Assembly (NCBI RefSeq): GCF_018613315.1
Contig: NZ_JAGGQL010000032.1
Coordinates: forward strand, 124,001-188,000
Origin: Bacillus sp. ISL-37
GTDB taxonomy: Bacteria; Bacillota; Bacilli; Bacillales; Cytobacillaceae
Direction: 5' to 3'
Length of the DNA stretch: 64,000 nt
The notes beneath the pieces are model-generated. The model worked only from the letters and a program-made list of their open reading frames with translations. It had not been told where the DNA came from and did no database searches. Positions 54,842-63,409 of this stretch are shown here, piece after piece (the stretch's first letter is position 1; every line of letters begins with the position of its first letter). Made by a program: the position numbers and the translations under genes.

Positions 54842-55207
54842 TCAAATCTTTTTATCCACCATCAGTCCAATAAATTCAGTCATTGCCGCATAAAAATCGA
54901 GCATTTTCTTCGGTGGGATTTCTCTCACAATTTCCTTCGTTTTTTCATCAATGATTTTTACATAGTATTCATTCAGCTTTTCATGGAATTCGAATTTTAA
55001 CGCTGTGGGAGAGGCTTCCATGAACTTGTTCATACCATCAACAATTTCTTTTACTTTTTCTTTTGGGAAGTTTATCAACTCTGTTTTTTCTTCGTTTGTT
55101 TCTGTCTGCCTATTTACTTCTATTTCCGTATTCTCGGTTGTAATCCCACCTATTTCAGTGGTTCTATGTTGTGAGGAAAGGGGTGTGGATGATATACGTT
55201 CAATCAT
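54842..55207 (-). CDS. flaG: FlaG family protein
   Basis: A 121-residue protein of the FlaG/YvyC family. The N-terminal half is polar and probably disordered; the C-terminal half has LKFEFHEKLNEYYVKIIDEK, VREIPPKKMLDFYAAM. ATG 55207 follows AGGAGG by eight bases, though a GTG at 55210 is also possible. It is first in the flaG-fliD-fliS-fliT operon, behind a sigma-D promoter. It influences filament length. Confidence 0.9.
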   Translation of the reverse strand: MIERISSTPLSSQHRTTEIGGITTENTEIEVNRQTETNEEKTELINFPKEKVKEIVDGMNKFMEASPTALKFEFHEKLNEYYVKIIDEKTKEIVREIPPKKMLDFYAAMTEFIGLMVDKKI

Positions 55208-55245
55208 CACGAGTTCCTCCTGAATTTTATAATCTTTTAGTATTT

Positions 55246-55272
55246 ATATCGGAGTATAAAAAAGTTTGTTTA
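55246..55272 (-). promoter_or_regulatory. Sigma-D promoter of the flaG-fliD operon
   Basis: On the minus strand TAAA is followed after 15 bases by TCCGATAT, one mismatch from TAAA-N15-GCCGATAT. It lies about 40 bases before flaG. Confidence 0.88.
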
Positions 55273-55356
55273 GTTTAATATCAGTTTCTATATTTGTAAA
55301 TTGATATAACCTTTTCCTTTAATAAAGGAGGATATTTATGAAGTCAGAATAAACAA

Positions 55357-55378
55357 GGGGGCAACCAAAGTTGCCCCT
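55357..55378. terminator. Terminator-like hairpin 3' of the flagellin pseudogene
   Basis: GGGGCAAC/GTTGCCCC, 8-bp stem with a 4-base loop. The plus side is followed by T-rich sequence; the minus side by CTTGTTTATT. It separates flaG from the flagellin pseudogene. Confidence 0.6.
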
Positions 55379-55456
55379 CGATTTGTTTTTTTCTTTCTCT
55401 ATATAATGTTATCGTTTCCAGTTTGAATGCTTCATTCTAAAATAGGGAAAAACCCT

Positions 55457-57422
55457 CTATTTAATTAATTGTAAGATTCCACTAGAATTTTGGTTAAATT
55501 GTGCCAACATAGCTTGGGTCGCCTCTGAAAGCATAGATTAACAACTTCCTTTGCTAAATCTGCGTCTCTGATTCGCGATTCTGCTGCTACAAGGTTTTCG
55601 CTAGAAGACAATAGATTGTTATATGAATGCTCAAGACGATTTTGATATGACCCCATTTTGCTCTGCTCACCCAGCACTTTATCCATCGCTTTGTCTATCA
55701 ATTCAATTGCTTTTCCTGCATACTCCCCGGTCATGACGGTAAGATTGTCTATACCTAGGGCAGACGTCCTGACATCTGATAAGTAAATATCAAAACCATC
55801 CTTACTATTAGCTCCATTTTGAATGGATAGTATGCCCTTTGCAGGATGATTGACTGTTTCAGTCACCGGGGTTTACCTTTGATCGATTCAAAAAACAAGT
55901 CTCCCTTGGCTGTTCCTGTAATATTTCTAATAATATCGTCATCAAAGGGATTAGTCTTACTCAATACTAATTTATTGAAAGCATTGAGGCTTGCCTGCAT
56001 CTCTATTGAGTTACTTGTAAACTGATGATTTAACTCTTCTATCAGGGAATTTGAGTCGTAAGAGCCTTGACTAATCGTAATTGAATTACTCACACCATTT
56101 ATGTCAAAACTCAGAATATCATTTTGTCCGGCTAAAATTGTTACTCCATCAGAAAGGTCTGCTTCTCCAAGGACCGTTGAAGGGTACGTAACAACTGTAC
56201 CGGACCTAGTATAGTCTGCAGCATCCTGATAACCCCATCCTGAACTATTCATGACCTGATCAAAAAGAGTAGTTTTTGCATTTCCCCCAAAGTTGCCGAA
56301 ACTGTGACTGCCGTTTTCCAAAAAGGCTGATTCATCGTTGTTTTCCAGTGCTGTAAAATATAAACCCGCTCCATTATTAAATGGTGTATCTCCATTTACA
56401 TAGTAAATGAAACGCGCTGAAACTGGAGCATTAGCAGCAATCAACTTATGATTTATTTCCTCTAATAATGGAGAATTCCCATTGAGATGTGAAGCGGAAG
56501 CATTATAGACTGTGTAGGTGCCTGCTGCGATTGTAATAGAGTATGTAACCGAATCAATATCAAAGGTCAGAGTATCATTTACACCTTCTGTGATGGTCAC
56601 TTCAGGACTCAAAACCGGCAAACCATTCATTGAAATACCGCTCGTTCGATTTGCAGTACTTAGTGGTAGCAAGTACCCCTCGGCACTCCCACTAATATCT
56701 TTGATTTCATACTCCCCTATCGGGCTTGTGAACATCAACTTTTTTGTGTTATTTGCCAGCGAAGCCGATAAGGGAATATCCTCATTTTTCATTTGACGAT
56801 TAAGTTCTTCAATGAAGGATGGAAGATCATTGTATATGCCTGGAGTTATAGTGATTTCTTTTATGGTATCATTAATATGAAAAGACAATTGGTCATTAAC
56901 TCCACTTTTAATCGCAAATCCAACTGGCATTGAATTCGGAGCGATAACTTGTGCATAGCTCCCCATTTCAATTACTCGTTGGGTAGTTGATGCTTCTGAA
57001 ATAGGCTGATTTAATAGTTCTACTTCATTAAAAATCGTACTATTTGCTATATTATCGATTCCTTGCTTTATTTGTTCGACTTCATCTTGAATGTGCTGGC
57101 GGTCAGCTTCAGTCATTGTATCATTTGCCGCCTGGACAGCCAGTTCCCTGAGTCTAAGCAAACTTTCATTTGATATTTGTCCAAGAGCTGTTTCAGCCGT
57201 CTGAATCAAATTAACAGCATCCTGCACGTTCCGTTGAGCAGTTTCTAACCCCCGGATTTGCGCTCTCATCTTCTCTGAAATTGCCAATCCAGCTGCATCA
57301 TCGGCAGCTTGATTGATCCTTAATCCTGAAGATAATTTACTATGAGCCTTAGCTAATAAGGATTCGTTCTTACCAATTTGATTTGAAGCCCTCAAGGCTG
57401 TAATATTATTTCTGATTCTCAT
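55457..57422 (-). pseudogene. Second, large flagellin gene disrupted by frameshifts
   Basis: The N-terminal 519 codons (57422 to 55863) are a clear flagellin start (MRIRNNITALRASNQIGKNE) followed by a long variable domain with repeated motifs like TITAGTY and SITISQGSY. The frame stops at KGKPR; with one more C in the CCCC run near 55870 it would continue as PPVTETVNHPAKG into the C-terminal D0/D1 region (55866 to 55465). Near 55530 a second shift, probably a deletion after AKEVVN, moves the final helix (MLSEATQAMLAQFNQNSSGI) into another frame ending at 55457. Intact, it would give about 655 residues. Its sigma-D promoter is intact, so decay may be recent or partly an assembly effect. Confidence 0.82.
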
Positions 57423-57455
57423 AAAATCACCGACTATAATTATTTTCCAGTTATA

Positions 57456-57482
57456 ATATCAGCAAATATTGGATGATGTTTA
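57456..57482 (-). promoter_or_regulatory. Sigma-D promoter of the flagellin pseudogene
   Basis: TAAA, 15 bases, then GCTGATAT on the minus strand; one mismatch from the sigma-D consensus, about 35 bases before the start codon. Confidence 0.8.
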
Positions 57483-57523
57483 GACGGTAAATTGCTTTCA
57501 AAAGCATACGGATTAAATGGTAC

Positions 57524-57557
57524 TTTTTTGATAATAATGCGCATTATTATCAAAAAA
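57524..57557. repeat. 34-bp perfect palindrome
   Basis: TTTTTTGATAATAATGC is directly followed by its exact reverse complement, with no loop. The centre is GCGC at 57539-57542. It abuts the hag terminator on one side and the pseudogene promoter region on the other. Could act as a protein site or backup terminator. Confidence 0.7.
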
Positions 57558-57588
57558 AAAGAGACCCAAATTGAATTAGGTCTCTTTA
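57552..57588 (-). terminator. Terminator of the hag transcript
   Basis: AAAGAGACC/GGGTCTCTT stem followed by nine T on the minus strand. It lies 13 bases after the second flagellin 3' exon, so the transcript spans both introns and both C-terminal coding segments. Confidence 0.9.
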
Positions 57589-57600
57589 ACGAATGTTAAA

Positions 57601-57645
57601 TTAACGAAGAAGTTGAAGAACTCCTTGTGGTTGTTGGTTCGCTTG
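57601..57645 (-). other. hag: Second flagellin 3' exon (14 codons plus stop)
   Basis: Reads QANQQPQGVLQLLR and TAA, a canonical flagellin C-terminus. It follows directly after the 3' end of the second group I intron. It can only be used if intron 2 is spliced to an upstream exon. The Hag exon 2 contains the same segment with two differences (QSNQMPQ). The start at 57645 is set by the P9.0 pairing of the intron (UUC with GAA before the terminal G). Confidence 0.75.
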
Positions 57646-58016
57646 CTTCGCGACTGCATCTTTCGATTACAGAATAGACTATATCTTCATCCATGATTTC
57701 ATGGAGCTGGGCACTTCGAACAGCATTTGCTGCCCTACGAGATTCATAGTCATAGCTTCGCCTTAGACCGTGTTCTCTAGTCGTTGAACCTTCTCCAAAG
57801 TTTCCTTACAGGAGCTTGGCTGCTGATTATCCATTGTTACATCCCCACCATTTTCAGACCCTCACGCTGACCGTTTCCAGTTACGTTGTGGTTAATGAAG
57901 CTTTAGGAAGTTCCAGCAATTCACCCAGTTATACTCTAGCTTGTTACCAGGCTAGACGCCCTTTTCATCAATTATCTCAAGAGTTGTAAAACACCTTGAG
58001 GCATTTGATTAGATTG
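57646..58016 (-). ncRNA. Group I intron 2 of hag (5' boundary proposed)
   Basis: Conserved group I parts are visible on the minus strand: P2 hairpin CTAGC/GCTAG with TGGTAAC, the GGGTGAATTGCTGGAA core, AATCAGCAGCCAAGC, CAACGACTA (P7 5' side) and GAAGATATAGTC (P7 3' side). A P9 hairpin (CTGTAATC, GAAA, GATGCAG) and a final G follow. The core is much like intron 1. The 3' end at 57646 is well supported. The 5' end is proposed at 58016, after the codon GCT inside hag exon 2, giving 371 nt. In that case the first 45 nt of the intron read as hag codons and stop. If instead the element is a leftover of another gene, the true 5' end is lost and the recognisable part begins near 57965. No homing-endonuclease frame. 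Confidence 0.75.
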
Positions 58017-59494
58017 AGCCAACATTGCTTGTGCTGCTTGAGAAAGAATAGAATTCTTAGTTTGGTTCATCATTTCTTTCGCCATCGTGCGAACATTTGC
58101 TTTCACAAATGACCAGACTATATCTTCACCCTCTAATAATCTAGTAGGGGTCGGGCACTTCGGATTCACAATGCTGATGACCATTGTTTCACCTATGGAT
58201 TTCATCATCATAGCTTGCGCCTTAGATGGTCTATCCTAGTCGTTGAACCTTCTCCACTCTTTCGAGACAGGAGCTTGGCTGCTGATTGCCCATATCTTTC
58301 TTCTTTTCAGCCCATCACGTTTGCCGTTTCCAGCTCCGTTGTGGGGAAGAAAGCTCTAAGGGGTTTCCAGCAATTCACCCGATAATTATCTCTGACCGTT
58401 ACCAGCCAGGACGACTGTGCTTGTTACTGCTATTAAGCAGCTAAAGCATAATCAACGTCACGTACACGTGATTCTGCAGCAGTTAAGTTTTCAGAAGAAG
58501 TACCAAGGTTGTTGATTGTATGTTCTAGACGGTTTTGGAATGCTCCTAATTTGGAACGTTGTGTTGAAACTTGATTAATAGCTTTTTCAATAACATCGAT
58601 AGATTCTCTTGCATTTGTTGCATTGCTAACAGAAACATCATCTACAGACCAAGCGGCATTAGTAGTAGAGCCACCTACACCCAATGCATCTGCTTGCATA
58701 TCACTAATAGTAATATTTAATTTTTGCTCATTTTCATTGTTCGCACCAATTTGGAAATCAACTCCAGAAGCTGCAACTGTTATAGTTTCTTGGTCAGTAT
58801 TTGCAACACCCGCATTAAGTCCGCTGTTTACTTCTAGCGTGATACCAAATGCATCAAATGAAATATTGCTACTTTCACCAGCAGCTGGATCAGAGATATT
58901 TGTTATTGTTTGAGAAACCCCTGTACTATTTGTAATAGTGATATCTGTGTTAGTAGCTGTTGTCCCATTAGCTGCTACAGTAAGAGTATAAGTATCAGCT
59001 GCTGTACCACTTACATTTACTCCATTTATACCATTTGCAACAGTTAATGCAGTACCTAATGTTGTATTACTTCCTAAAGTTCCATCAAGTAAGTTCTTAC
59101 CGTTAAATTGAGTTGCTTTACCAATTCGGGTTACTTCAGTCTTTAAAGATTCTAACTCTTCTTGGATAGCATCCCTATCTACCTGTTCATTTGTATCATT
59201 TGCTCCTTGAACTGCAAGTTCACGCATACGTTGGAGAATGTCATGTGTTTCGTTTAAAGCACCCTCAGCTGTTTGAATCATAGAGATTCCATCTTGAGCA
59301 TTTCGAGAAGCTTGGTCTAAACCACGAATTTGCCCACGCATTTTTTCAGAGATTGCTAAACCTGCCGCATCGTCTCCAGCTCTGTTAATACGAAGACCTG
59401 AAGCTAATTTCTCCATTGACTTAGACTGTGCATTGGATGCACTGTTCAACTGACGATGTGTGTTTAAAGCTGCAATATTATGATTAATTCTCAT
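57972..59494 (-). CDS. hag: Flagellin Hag, interrupted by a group I intron
   Basis: Filament subunit. Exon 1 (59494-58451, 348 codons) starts MRINHNIAALNTHRQLNSAS and ends ESRVRDVD. Without splicing the frame runs into the intron and stops after YALAA, losing the C-terminal helix needed for export and assembly. Exon 2 (58085-57972) gives MAKEMMNQTKNSILSQAAQA and ends QSNQMPQGVLQLLR. The spliced protein has 385 residues, with conserved D0/D1 ends and a variable Thr/Asn/Ala-rich centre (about 160-290). A sigma-D promoter (59599-59625), a CsrA-type leader hairpin and AAGGAGG at 59504-59510 precede it. A second intron and alternative 3' exon follow or overlap exon 2; see 57646-58016. Confidence 0.9.
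58086..58450 (-). ncRNA. Group I self-splicing intron 1 of hag
   Basis: A 365-nt insertion between Asp348 and the next Met of flagellin. The 5' exon ends in U (GTTGAT) and the intron ends in G, as required. P1 can be drawn: exon GAU plus intron UAUGCUU pairs with AAGCACAGUC, with the obligatory U-G wobble at the splice site. The core has a P2 hairpin, GGGTGAATTGCTGGAAAC, CAATCAGCAGCCAAGC, CAACGACTA and GAAGATATAGTC, then a P9 hairpin (CATTTG/CAAATG). No open frame for a homing endonuclease. Similar introns have been described in flagellin genes of thermophilic bacilli (recalled). Confidence 0.92.
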
Positions 59495-59520
59495 TGCTAA
59501 ATTTCCTCCTTGAATTTGTT

Positions 59521-59538
59521 GTTCACATCCATGTGAAC
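59521..59538 (-). promoter_or_regulatory. CsrA-type hairpin in the hag leader
   Basis: GTTCACA and TGTGAAC form a 7-bp stem around TGGA, so GGA is presented in the loop, the classical CsrA target. A second GGA lies in the hag ribosome site (AAGGAGG). In B. subtilis CsrA blocks hag translation by binding two such sites, with FliW as antagonist; csrA and fliW are the next genes upstream here. Confidence 0.78.
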
Positions 59539-59598
59539 AATGGTTTTATTTGTCTGAGTTGATAAGGTCGGCCGCCCTTATTTTCTCTTACAATAGTT

Positions 59599-59625
59599 TT
59601 ATCGTCTTGGATTTTGGATTGTTTA
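59599..59625 (-). promoter_or_regulatory. Sigma-D promoter of hag
   Basis: TAAA, 15 bases, GACGATAA on the minus strand: one mismatch from the sigma-D consensus, about 105 bases before the start codon. Confidence 0.88.
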
Positions 59626-59634
59626 ATAGTGTTT

Positions 59635-59853
59635 TTAATTTTTTTTCATAAATTTTAATAGGGTTGAGATGTCTTGTGATGCTTGTTCGTTTTCGCTTTT
59701 GATTTGTTCGATGATTTCACTTCGGAAGACCTCAATATTTTTTGGTGCTTTAATGCCTATTTTTACTTGATCATTTTTAGCGGAGACGATGGTGATTTCG
59801 ATGTCATCGCCGATTTTGATGCTTTCGCCGTTTTTCCTTGTGAGTACGAGCAT
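59635..59853 (-). CDS. csrA: Carbon storage regulator CsrA
   Basis: A 72-residue RNA-binding protein starting [20 protein letters not shown] and containing [18 protein letters not shown]. It dimerises and binds GGA in RNA hairpins. In Bacilli it represses hag translation. It starts six bases after fliW ends and lies upstream of hag. Confidence 0.96.
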   Translation of the reverse strand: MLVLTRKNGESIKIGDDIEITIVSAKNDQVKIGIKAPKNIEVFRSEIIEQIKSENEQASQDISTLLKFMKKN

Positions 59854-59859
59854 GTTTGG

Positions 59860-60294
59860 TCACCCCTTCGCTTCTGCTTTTTTAAAGATTGGGTGTTTTG
59901 TCTTGTATTGTTCATTGTGCAGGATGACTTGCTTTGCCTTGCGGTTTCTCTGATTAATGATAATTGGCGCCTGCAGGTTTGCGGTTGTTTTTTCGAATGG
60001 ATCCTGAACTGTGAGGATGGAATAGACTGCGACATCTTTCTCGCTCTCCAGGTTCAATTCCTCGACCGTCGCATCTTCCAGCTGAAAATCATACTCTTTC
60101 TTAAAATGGAACGGATTCGTCAATACAAACGCTAGTCCCGGTGTCGACACAGATTGGAGGACAACATAGGATTCGTCATCAGACAAGGGCAGCAAAGCAA
60201 ATTGCTTTTCTTCAACAAAACCCGGTATCCCTTTTTCAAAAGTTAGAATATCTTCAACTTCTACTTCACCATGATACTTTGTATTTATTTTCAT
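59860..60294 (-). CDS. fliW: Flagellar assembly factor FliW
   Basis: A 144-residue protein (MKINTKYHGEVEVEDILTFE start; GIPGFVEEKQFALLPL). It binds both flagellin and CsrA; free flagellin frees CsrA to repress hag. It is co-transcribed with csrA. FliW binds near the flagellin C-terminus, the region interrupted by introns in this genome. Confidence 0.95.
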   Translation of the reverse strand: MKINTKYHGEVEVEDILTFEKGIPGFVEEKQFALLPLSDDESYVVLQSVSTPGLAFVLTNPFHFKKEYDFQLEDATVEELNLESEKDVAVYSILTVQDPFEKTTANLQAPIIINQRNRKAKQVILHNEQYKTKHPIFKKAEAKG

Positions 60295-60308
60295 TTTAGA
60301 ACCCTTCC

Positions 60309-60902
60309 TTAAATAGATTGTTCATAATTAATTCCGACATGCTTTAGATTAACAAAATCGATTTTCAACGATGGATGCTGCTTCAAGCTGACCTCGGCTT
60401 TCCCTGGCGTATAACTGAGCACTGGCTTATTGATTTGGCTTTCAATCACTGGCCGGTTTGTTTTCCAGTTGATATCGACTTTACCAGGGTCATACCTCAG
60501 CTTCACACTGCCGGCTGAAGGAACCCAGCCAATATTGAAATCAAGCATTGGCGACTCGCTGTTCCGCTTCGCCTGATCTACAATCGGATGGCCCCCATTC
60601 TCAATCATCATCAGCTCATTGCCATCCTGGGACACACGCGCGAGACCTGCGAGCCAATCTTGGAAACCCTGCTGCGCTGCCTCTTCAATCCGGCGAGAAA
60701 TATGCTTTAAATCCATATCGGCACGCGCCTCTGTCTGGTCAATCGTCAGTCTTGCCGGCTTACGGTCAATACTTAACTCGGCAGCAGGCTGCTGGATGCT
60801 CAATTCCGATTTTGGCTGCTCTATTTCAAGCTTTGATTGCTGAGTTCTGATTTCTGTCTGGGCAAAAGTTGATTGCAAACGTATTTGAGGAAATTGCATC
60901 AT
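60309..60902 (-). CDS. yviE: DUF6470 protein YviE
   Basis: A 197-residue protein with repeated short strand motifs of the type IEQPKSEL, IQQPAAEL, IDRKPARL and IDQTEARA near the N-terminus, and similar KPVLSYTPGKAEV units near the C-terminus. It lies between flgL and fliW as in B. subtilis yviE. Function unknown; the repeated strands suggest an extended beta structure. Confidence 0.88.
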   Translation of the reverse strand: MMQFPQIRLQSTFAQTEIRTQQSKLEIEQPKSELSIQQPAAELSIDRKPARLTIDQTEARADMDLKHISRRIEEAAQQGFQDWLAGLARVSQDGNELMMIENGGHPIVDQAKRNSESPMLDFNIGWVPSAGSVKLRYDPGKVDINWKTNRPVIESQINKPVLSYTPGKAEVSLKQHPSLKIDFVNLKHVGINYEQSI

Positions 60903-60913
60903 TCATCCTCCTA

Positions 60914-60944
60914 GAAAAAAAAGCTATTCCCAATGAGAATAGCT
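60914..60944 (-). terminator. Internal terminator between flgL and yviE
   Basis: AGCTATTC/GAATAGCT, 8-bp stem followed by eight T on the minus strand, overlapping the flgL stop. It probably lowers expression of yviE-fliW-csrA relative to flgL. Confidence 0.78.
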
Positions 60945-61833
60945 ATCTTAAAAAGTCTAATAGTGTTGGCTGAAGAATTCGGGCTCCGACCCCAAGCGCA
61001 GCACGGTGAACACTTTCCTGGGTCTTCAAGTCGGTGATGACCCTTTCGATATCCGCATCTTCATTATCTGAAAGGACACGGTTGGCCATTATTTCTTGCT
61101 GAGCTATTCGATCATCAATCATTTCAAGACGATTGTATCGTGCACCCAGCTCAGAACGTTCGGCTGAAAGCTTGTCCATTGATCCATCCAATCGTCCAAG
61201 CAAACCTTCTAGCTCGGCTGGGTTGTCACTCTCCAACGCTGTCTGTATACCCTGGACGACATCAAATAGTTCCTGGTTGAAGACGCCATTCGGATCGACA
61301 TTCGCCCTTAATGAAACTCCACGAGAGATTTCAACTTTATAAGTGTTGATGTCTGGATCAGCAAGATTCGCCGCGACCTTTGGCGGATTCGCAGTCGGTA
61401 CCGGCGGGTGATCCGTATCTGTACCGTGGAAAATATAGCGGCCTGAAACCTGGGTATTAGCTACCTGGACTAAGTCATCCTTAATTTGTTCAACCTCACG
61501 GGCAATCGCTTCCCGGTCAGTTGGGCTTAATGAACCATTCTTGCCCTGAATAACCAGCTCACGCACACGCTGCAACCCATTATTCGCCTGTTCGATTCCA
61601 GCCTCTGAATTCTCCATCCACAGATAAAGCTCAGAAAGGTTTCTCTTATACTGCTCAACCTCAGTCAGGTTAGAACGATAAAACATCCCTTTCATCGCCA
61701 CAACCGGATCGTCGGATGGCTTCGTAATCTTCTTTCCAGTCGAAAGCTGATCTTGATACTGCCCCATTCGCTTATAGCTTTCGCTGAGATTTTTCAATGA
61801 ATTGGAAGAAAGCATTGATTGTGTTATGCGCAT
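60943..61833 (-). CDS. flgL: Flagellar hook-associated protein 3 FlgL
   Basis: A 296-residue junction protein between hook and filament. It starts MRITQSMLSSNSLKNLSESY and shares the flagellin-like terminal helices (GKKITKPSDDP at about 33-43; ALGVGARILQPTLLDFLR at the end). Ten bases after flgK. Confidence 0.94.
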   Translation of the reverse strand: MRITQSMLSSNSLKNLSESYKRMGQYQDQLSTGKKITKPSDDPVVAMKGMFYRSNLTEVEQYKRNLSELYLWMENSEAGIEQANNGLQRVRELVIQGKNGSLSPTDREAIAREVEQIKDDLVQVANTQVSGRYIFHGTDTDHPPVPTANPPKVAANLADPDINTYKVEISRGVSLRANVDPNGVFNQELFDVVQGIQTALESDNPAELEGLLGRLDGSMDKLSAERSELGARYNRLEMIDDRIAQQEIMANRVLSDNEDADIERVITDLKTQESVHRAALGVGARILQPTLLDFLR

Positions 61834-61843
61834 TTTATTTCAC

Positions 61844-63391
61844 CTATCTTCCCACGGTTCCCATGCCGTTAATGATTTTATCGAGCATTTCGTCCTGGAG
61901 AGTGATCATCCGGGCTGATGCGTTATAGGCATGCTGGAACTGAATCATATTTGTCATTTCTTCGTCTAAGGACACTGAACTTACTGACTTCCGGCGATTT
62001 TCCACCGACTCTCTTAGTGAGCCACTGTTCTGAGTTAATCGAACAGCTTCTTGTGATTTTACAGCCATGCCGCCGATTACACCTTCATAGTAATTACGGA
62101 AGTTTGCTTGTTCGTTGTCTCCTGCATAATCAAACTTATCATTAATGATGTTCGCTAGCTTTAAGATATTAGTAGAGTCACCGATTGTTGCTCCAGTGAT
62201 ACTGCTTCCATCTGCTGTTGCGATATTATCCAGGCTTTTATTAATCGCATCCGCTAGTTCAATTCGACTTGCAAACCCCTTACGTAGAGGATTGGTGTTA
62301 TCCGCATCAGCGAAGAATGGATTTCTCGCCTTTGTTTTGCCGGCAATGTCATTCGGGCTCATTCCATCCTTATGCACATTATTAAACTCAGTCGCAAAGG
62401 TAAAGGCGAGGTTGTCTAATTCCTTCATCATTTCAGGATAGACTCCAGCCACTTTACCGTTTGCCTCATACCCATATGAATCTACTAAAGCCTTAAGCTT
62501 TCCTGTTGAATTTAAATCTGTAAAGTTAAACTTAGAATCGCCAATAGATACCGTTTTAACTGATTCATCTGCTCCATCAAAGTTTACAGTCATATTATTA
62601 TTACGGTCACCGCTGACAAGGATTCCCAGCTCTTTCCCACTGTCACTGACCATCTTGATGACTGCCTGTCCATCTGCCATTTTAAGTGAGCGGCCACCAG
62701 AGTTTGTGTAATCAACTTTAATATTTACTATCGATGCAAGCTGGTCGATCAAACGGTCGCGCTCATCATATAAATCGTTTGGCAAATATCCATGTGGCTC
62801 TACATCTGCAATCTGACCGTTAATCTTACTAATTTGGTAAGTTAACGAGTTGATTTCTTTTCCAGTAACAGAAACCTCATTCTTCAAATCTTGTTGAATG
62901 GATGAAAGAGAATTATGCAGATAGTTAAATGTCTCAGCTACTGCAATTCCACGCTGGCGAACAACAGATCGAGCACCGGGATTTGTTGGGTTCACCGCTA
63001 AGTCCTGCAAGGACTGCCAGAACTGATCCATCGTCTTCGCTAGGCCAGATTCTGAAGGCTCATTCAAAACTTCTTCAAGCTTCGTATATGCCTCTGCCCT
63101 AGTTTCCCAGTATCCCAGTTTATTATTTTCGCTGCGGTATTGGATATCCAGAAAACTTTCCCTCACACGCTGGATTGAACCAGTCTTAACGCCTGTGCCA
63201 ACTTGCCCAGGAATCTGCGGGCGATTGAGCGATGCGTTTGGGTATGGTTCAGTCTGTTCAAAGTTAATGCGCTGACGAGTATAGCCAGGTGTGTTGGCAT
63301 TTGAAATATTGTGTCCGGTTGTATGTAAGGCGCTCTGCTGCGTGAACATTCCGCGGCGCGCTGTTTCTAATCCCATAAAGGTTGAACGCAT
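61844..63391 (-). CDS. flgK: Flagellar hook-associated protein 1 FlgK
   Basis: A 515-residue junction protein. The ATG at 63391 (MRSTFMGLETARRGMF) follows GGAGGAACG; the frame runs five codons further. The N-terminal NTTGHNISNANTPGYTRQ motif (here LHTTGHNISNANTPGYTRQ) and C-terminal SVSLDEEMTNMIQFQHAYNA are those of FlgK. Confidence 0.95.
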   Translation of the reverse strand: MRSTFMGLETARRGMFTQQSALHTTGHNISNANTPGYTRQRINFEQTEPYPNASLNRPQIPGQVGTGVKTGSIQRVRESFLDIQYRSENNKLGYWETRAEAYTKLEEVLNEPSESGLAKTMDQFWQSLQDLAVNPTNPGARSVVRQRGIAVAETFNYLHNSLSSIQQDLKNEVSVTGKEINSLTYQISKINGQIADVEPHGYLPNDLYDERDRLIDQLASIVNIKVDYTNSGGRSLKMADGQAVIKMVSDSGKELGILVSGDRNNNMTVNFDGADESVKTVSIGDSKFNFTDLNSTGKLKALVDSYGYEANGKVAGVYPEMMKELDNLAFTFATEFNNVHKDGMSPNDIAGKTKARNPFFADADNTNPLRKGFASRIELADAINKSLDNIATADGSSITGATIGDSTNILKLANIINDKFDYAGDNEQANFRNYYEGVIGGMAVKSQEAVRLTQNSGSLRESVENRRKSVSSVSLDEEMTNMIQFQHAYNASARMITLQDEMLDKIINGMGTVGR

Positions 63392-63409
63392 TTTTCGTTC
63401 CTCCAAATA

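Noticed and set aside
55335-55352. Four-codon frame after AAAGGAGG on the plus strand
   Set aside because: Too short to support as a gene; could be chance upstream of a hairpin.
55465-55866. Independent 133-residue flagellin-like gene
   Set aside because: It is the C-terminal part of the frameshifted large flagellin; no promoter or ribosome site of its own.
57972-58211. Separate 79-residue protein ending in a flagellin tail
   Set aside because: Its first half is intron sequence; the rest is hag exon 2.
57646-58450. Insertion sequences or DNA-level insertions in hag
   Set aside because: No transposase, no terminal repeats; conserved group I core and splice-site features explain both.
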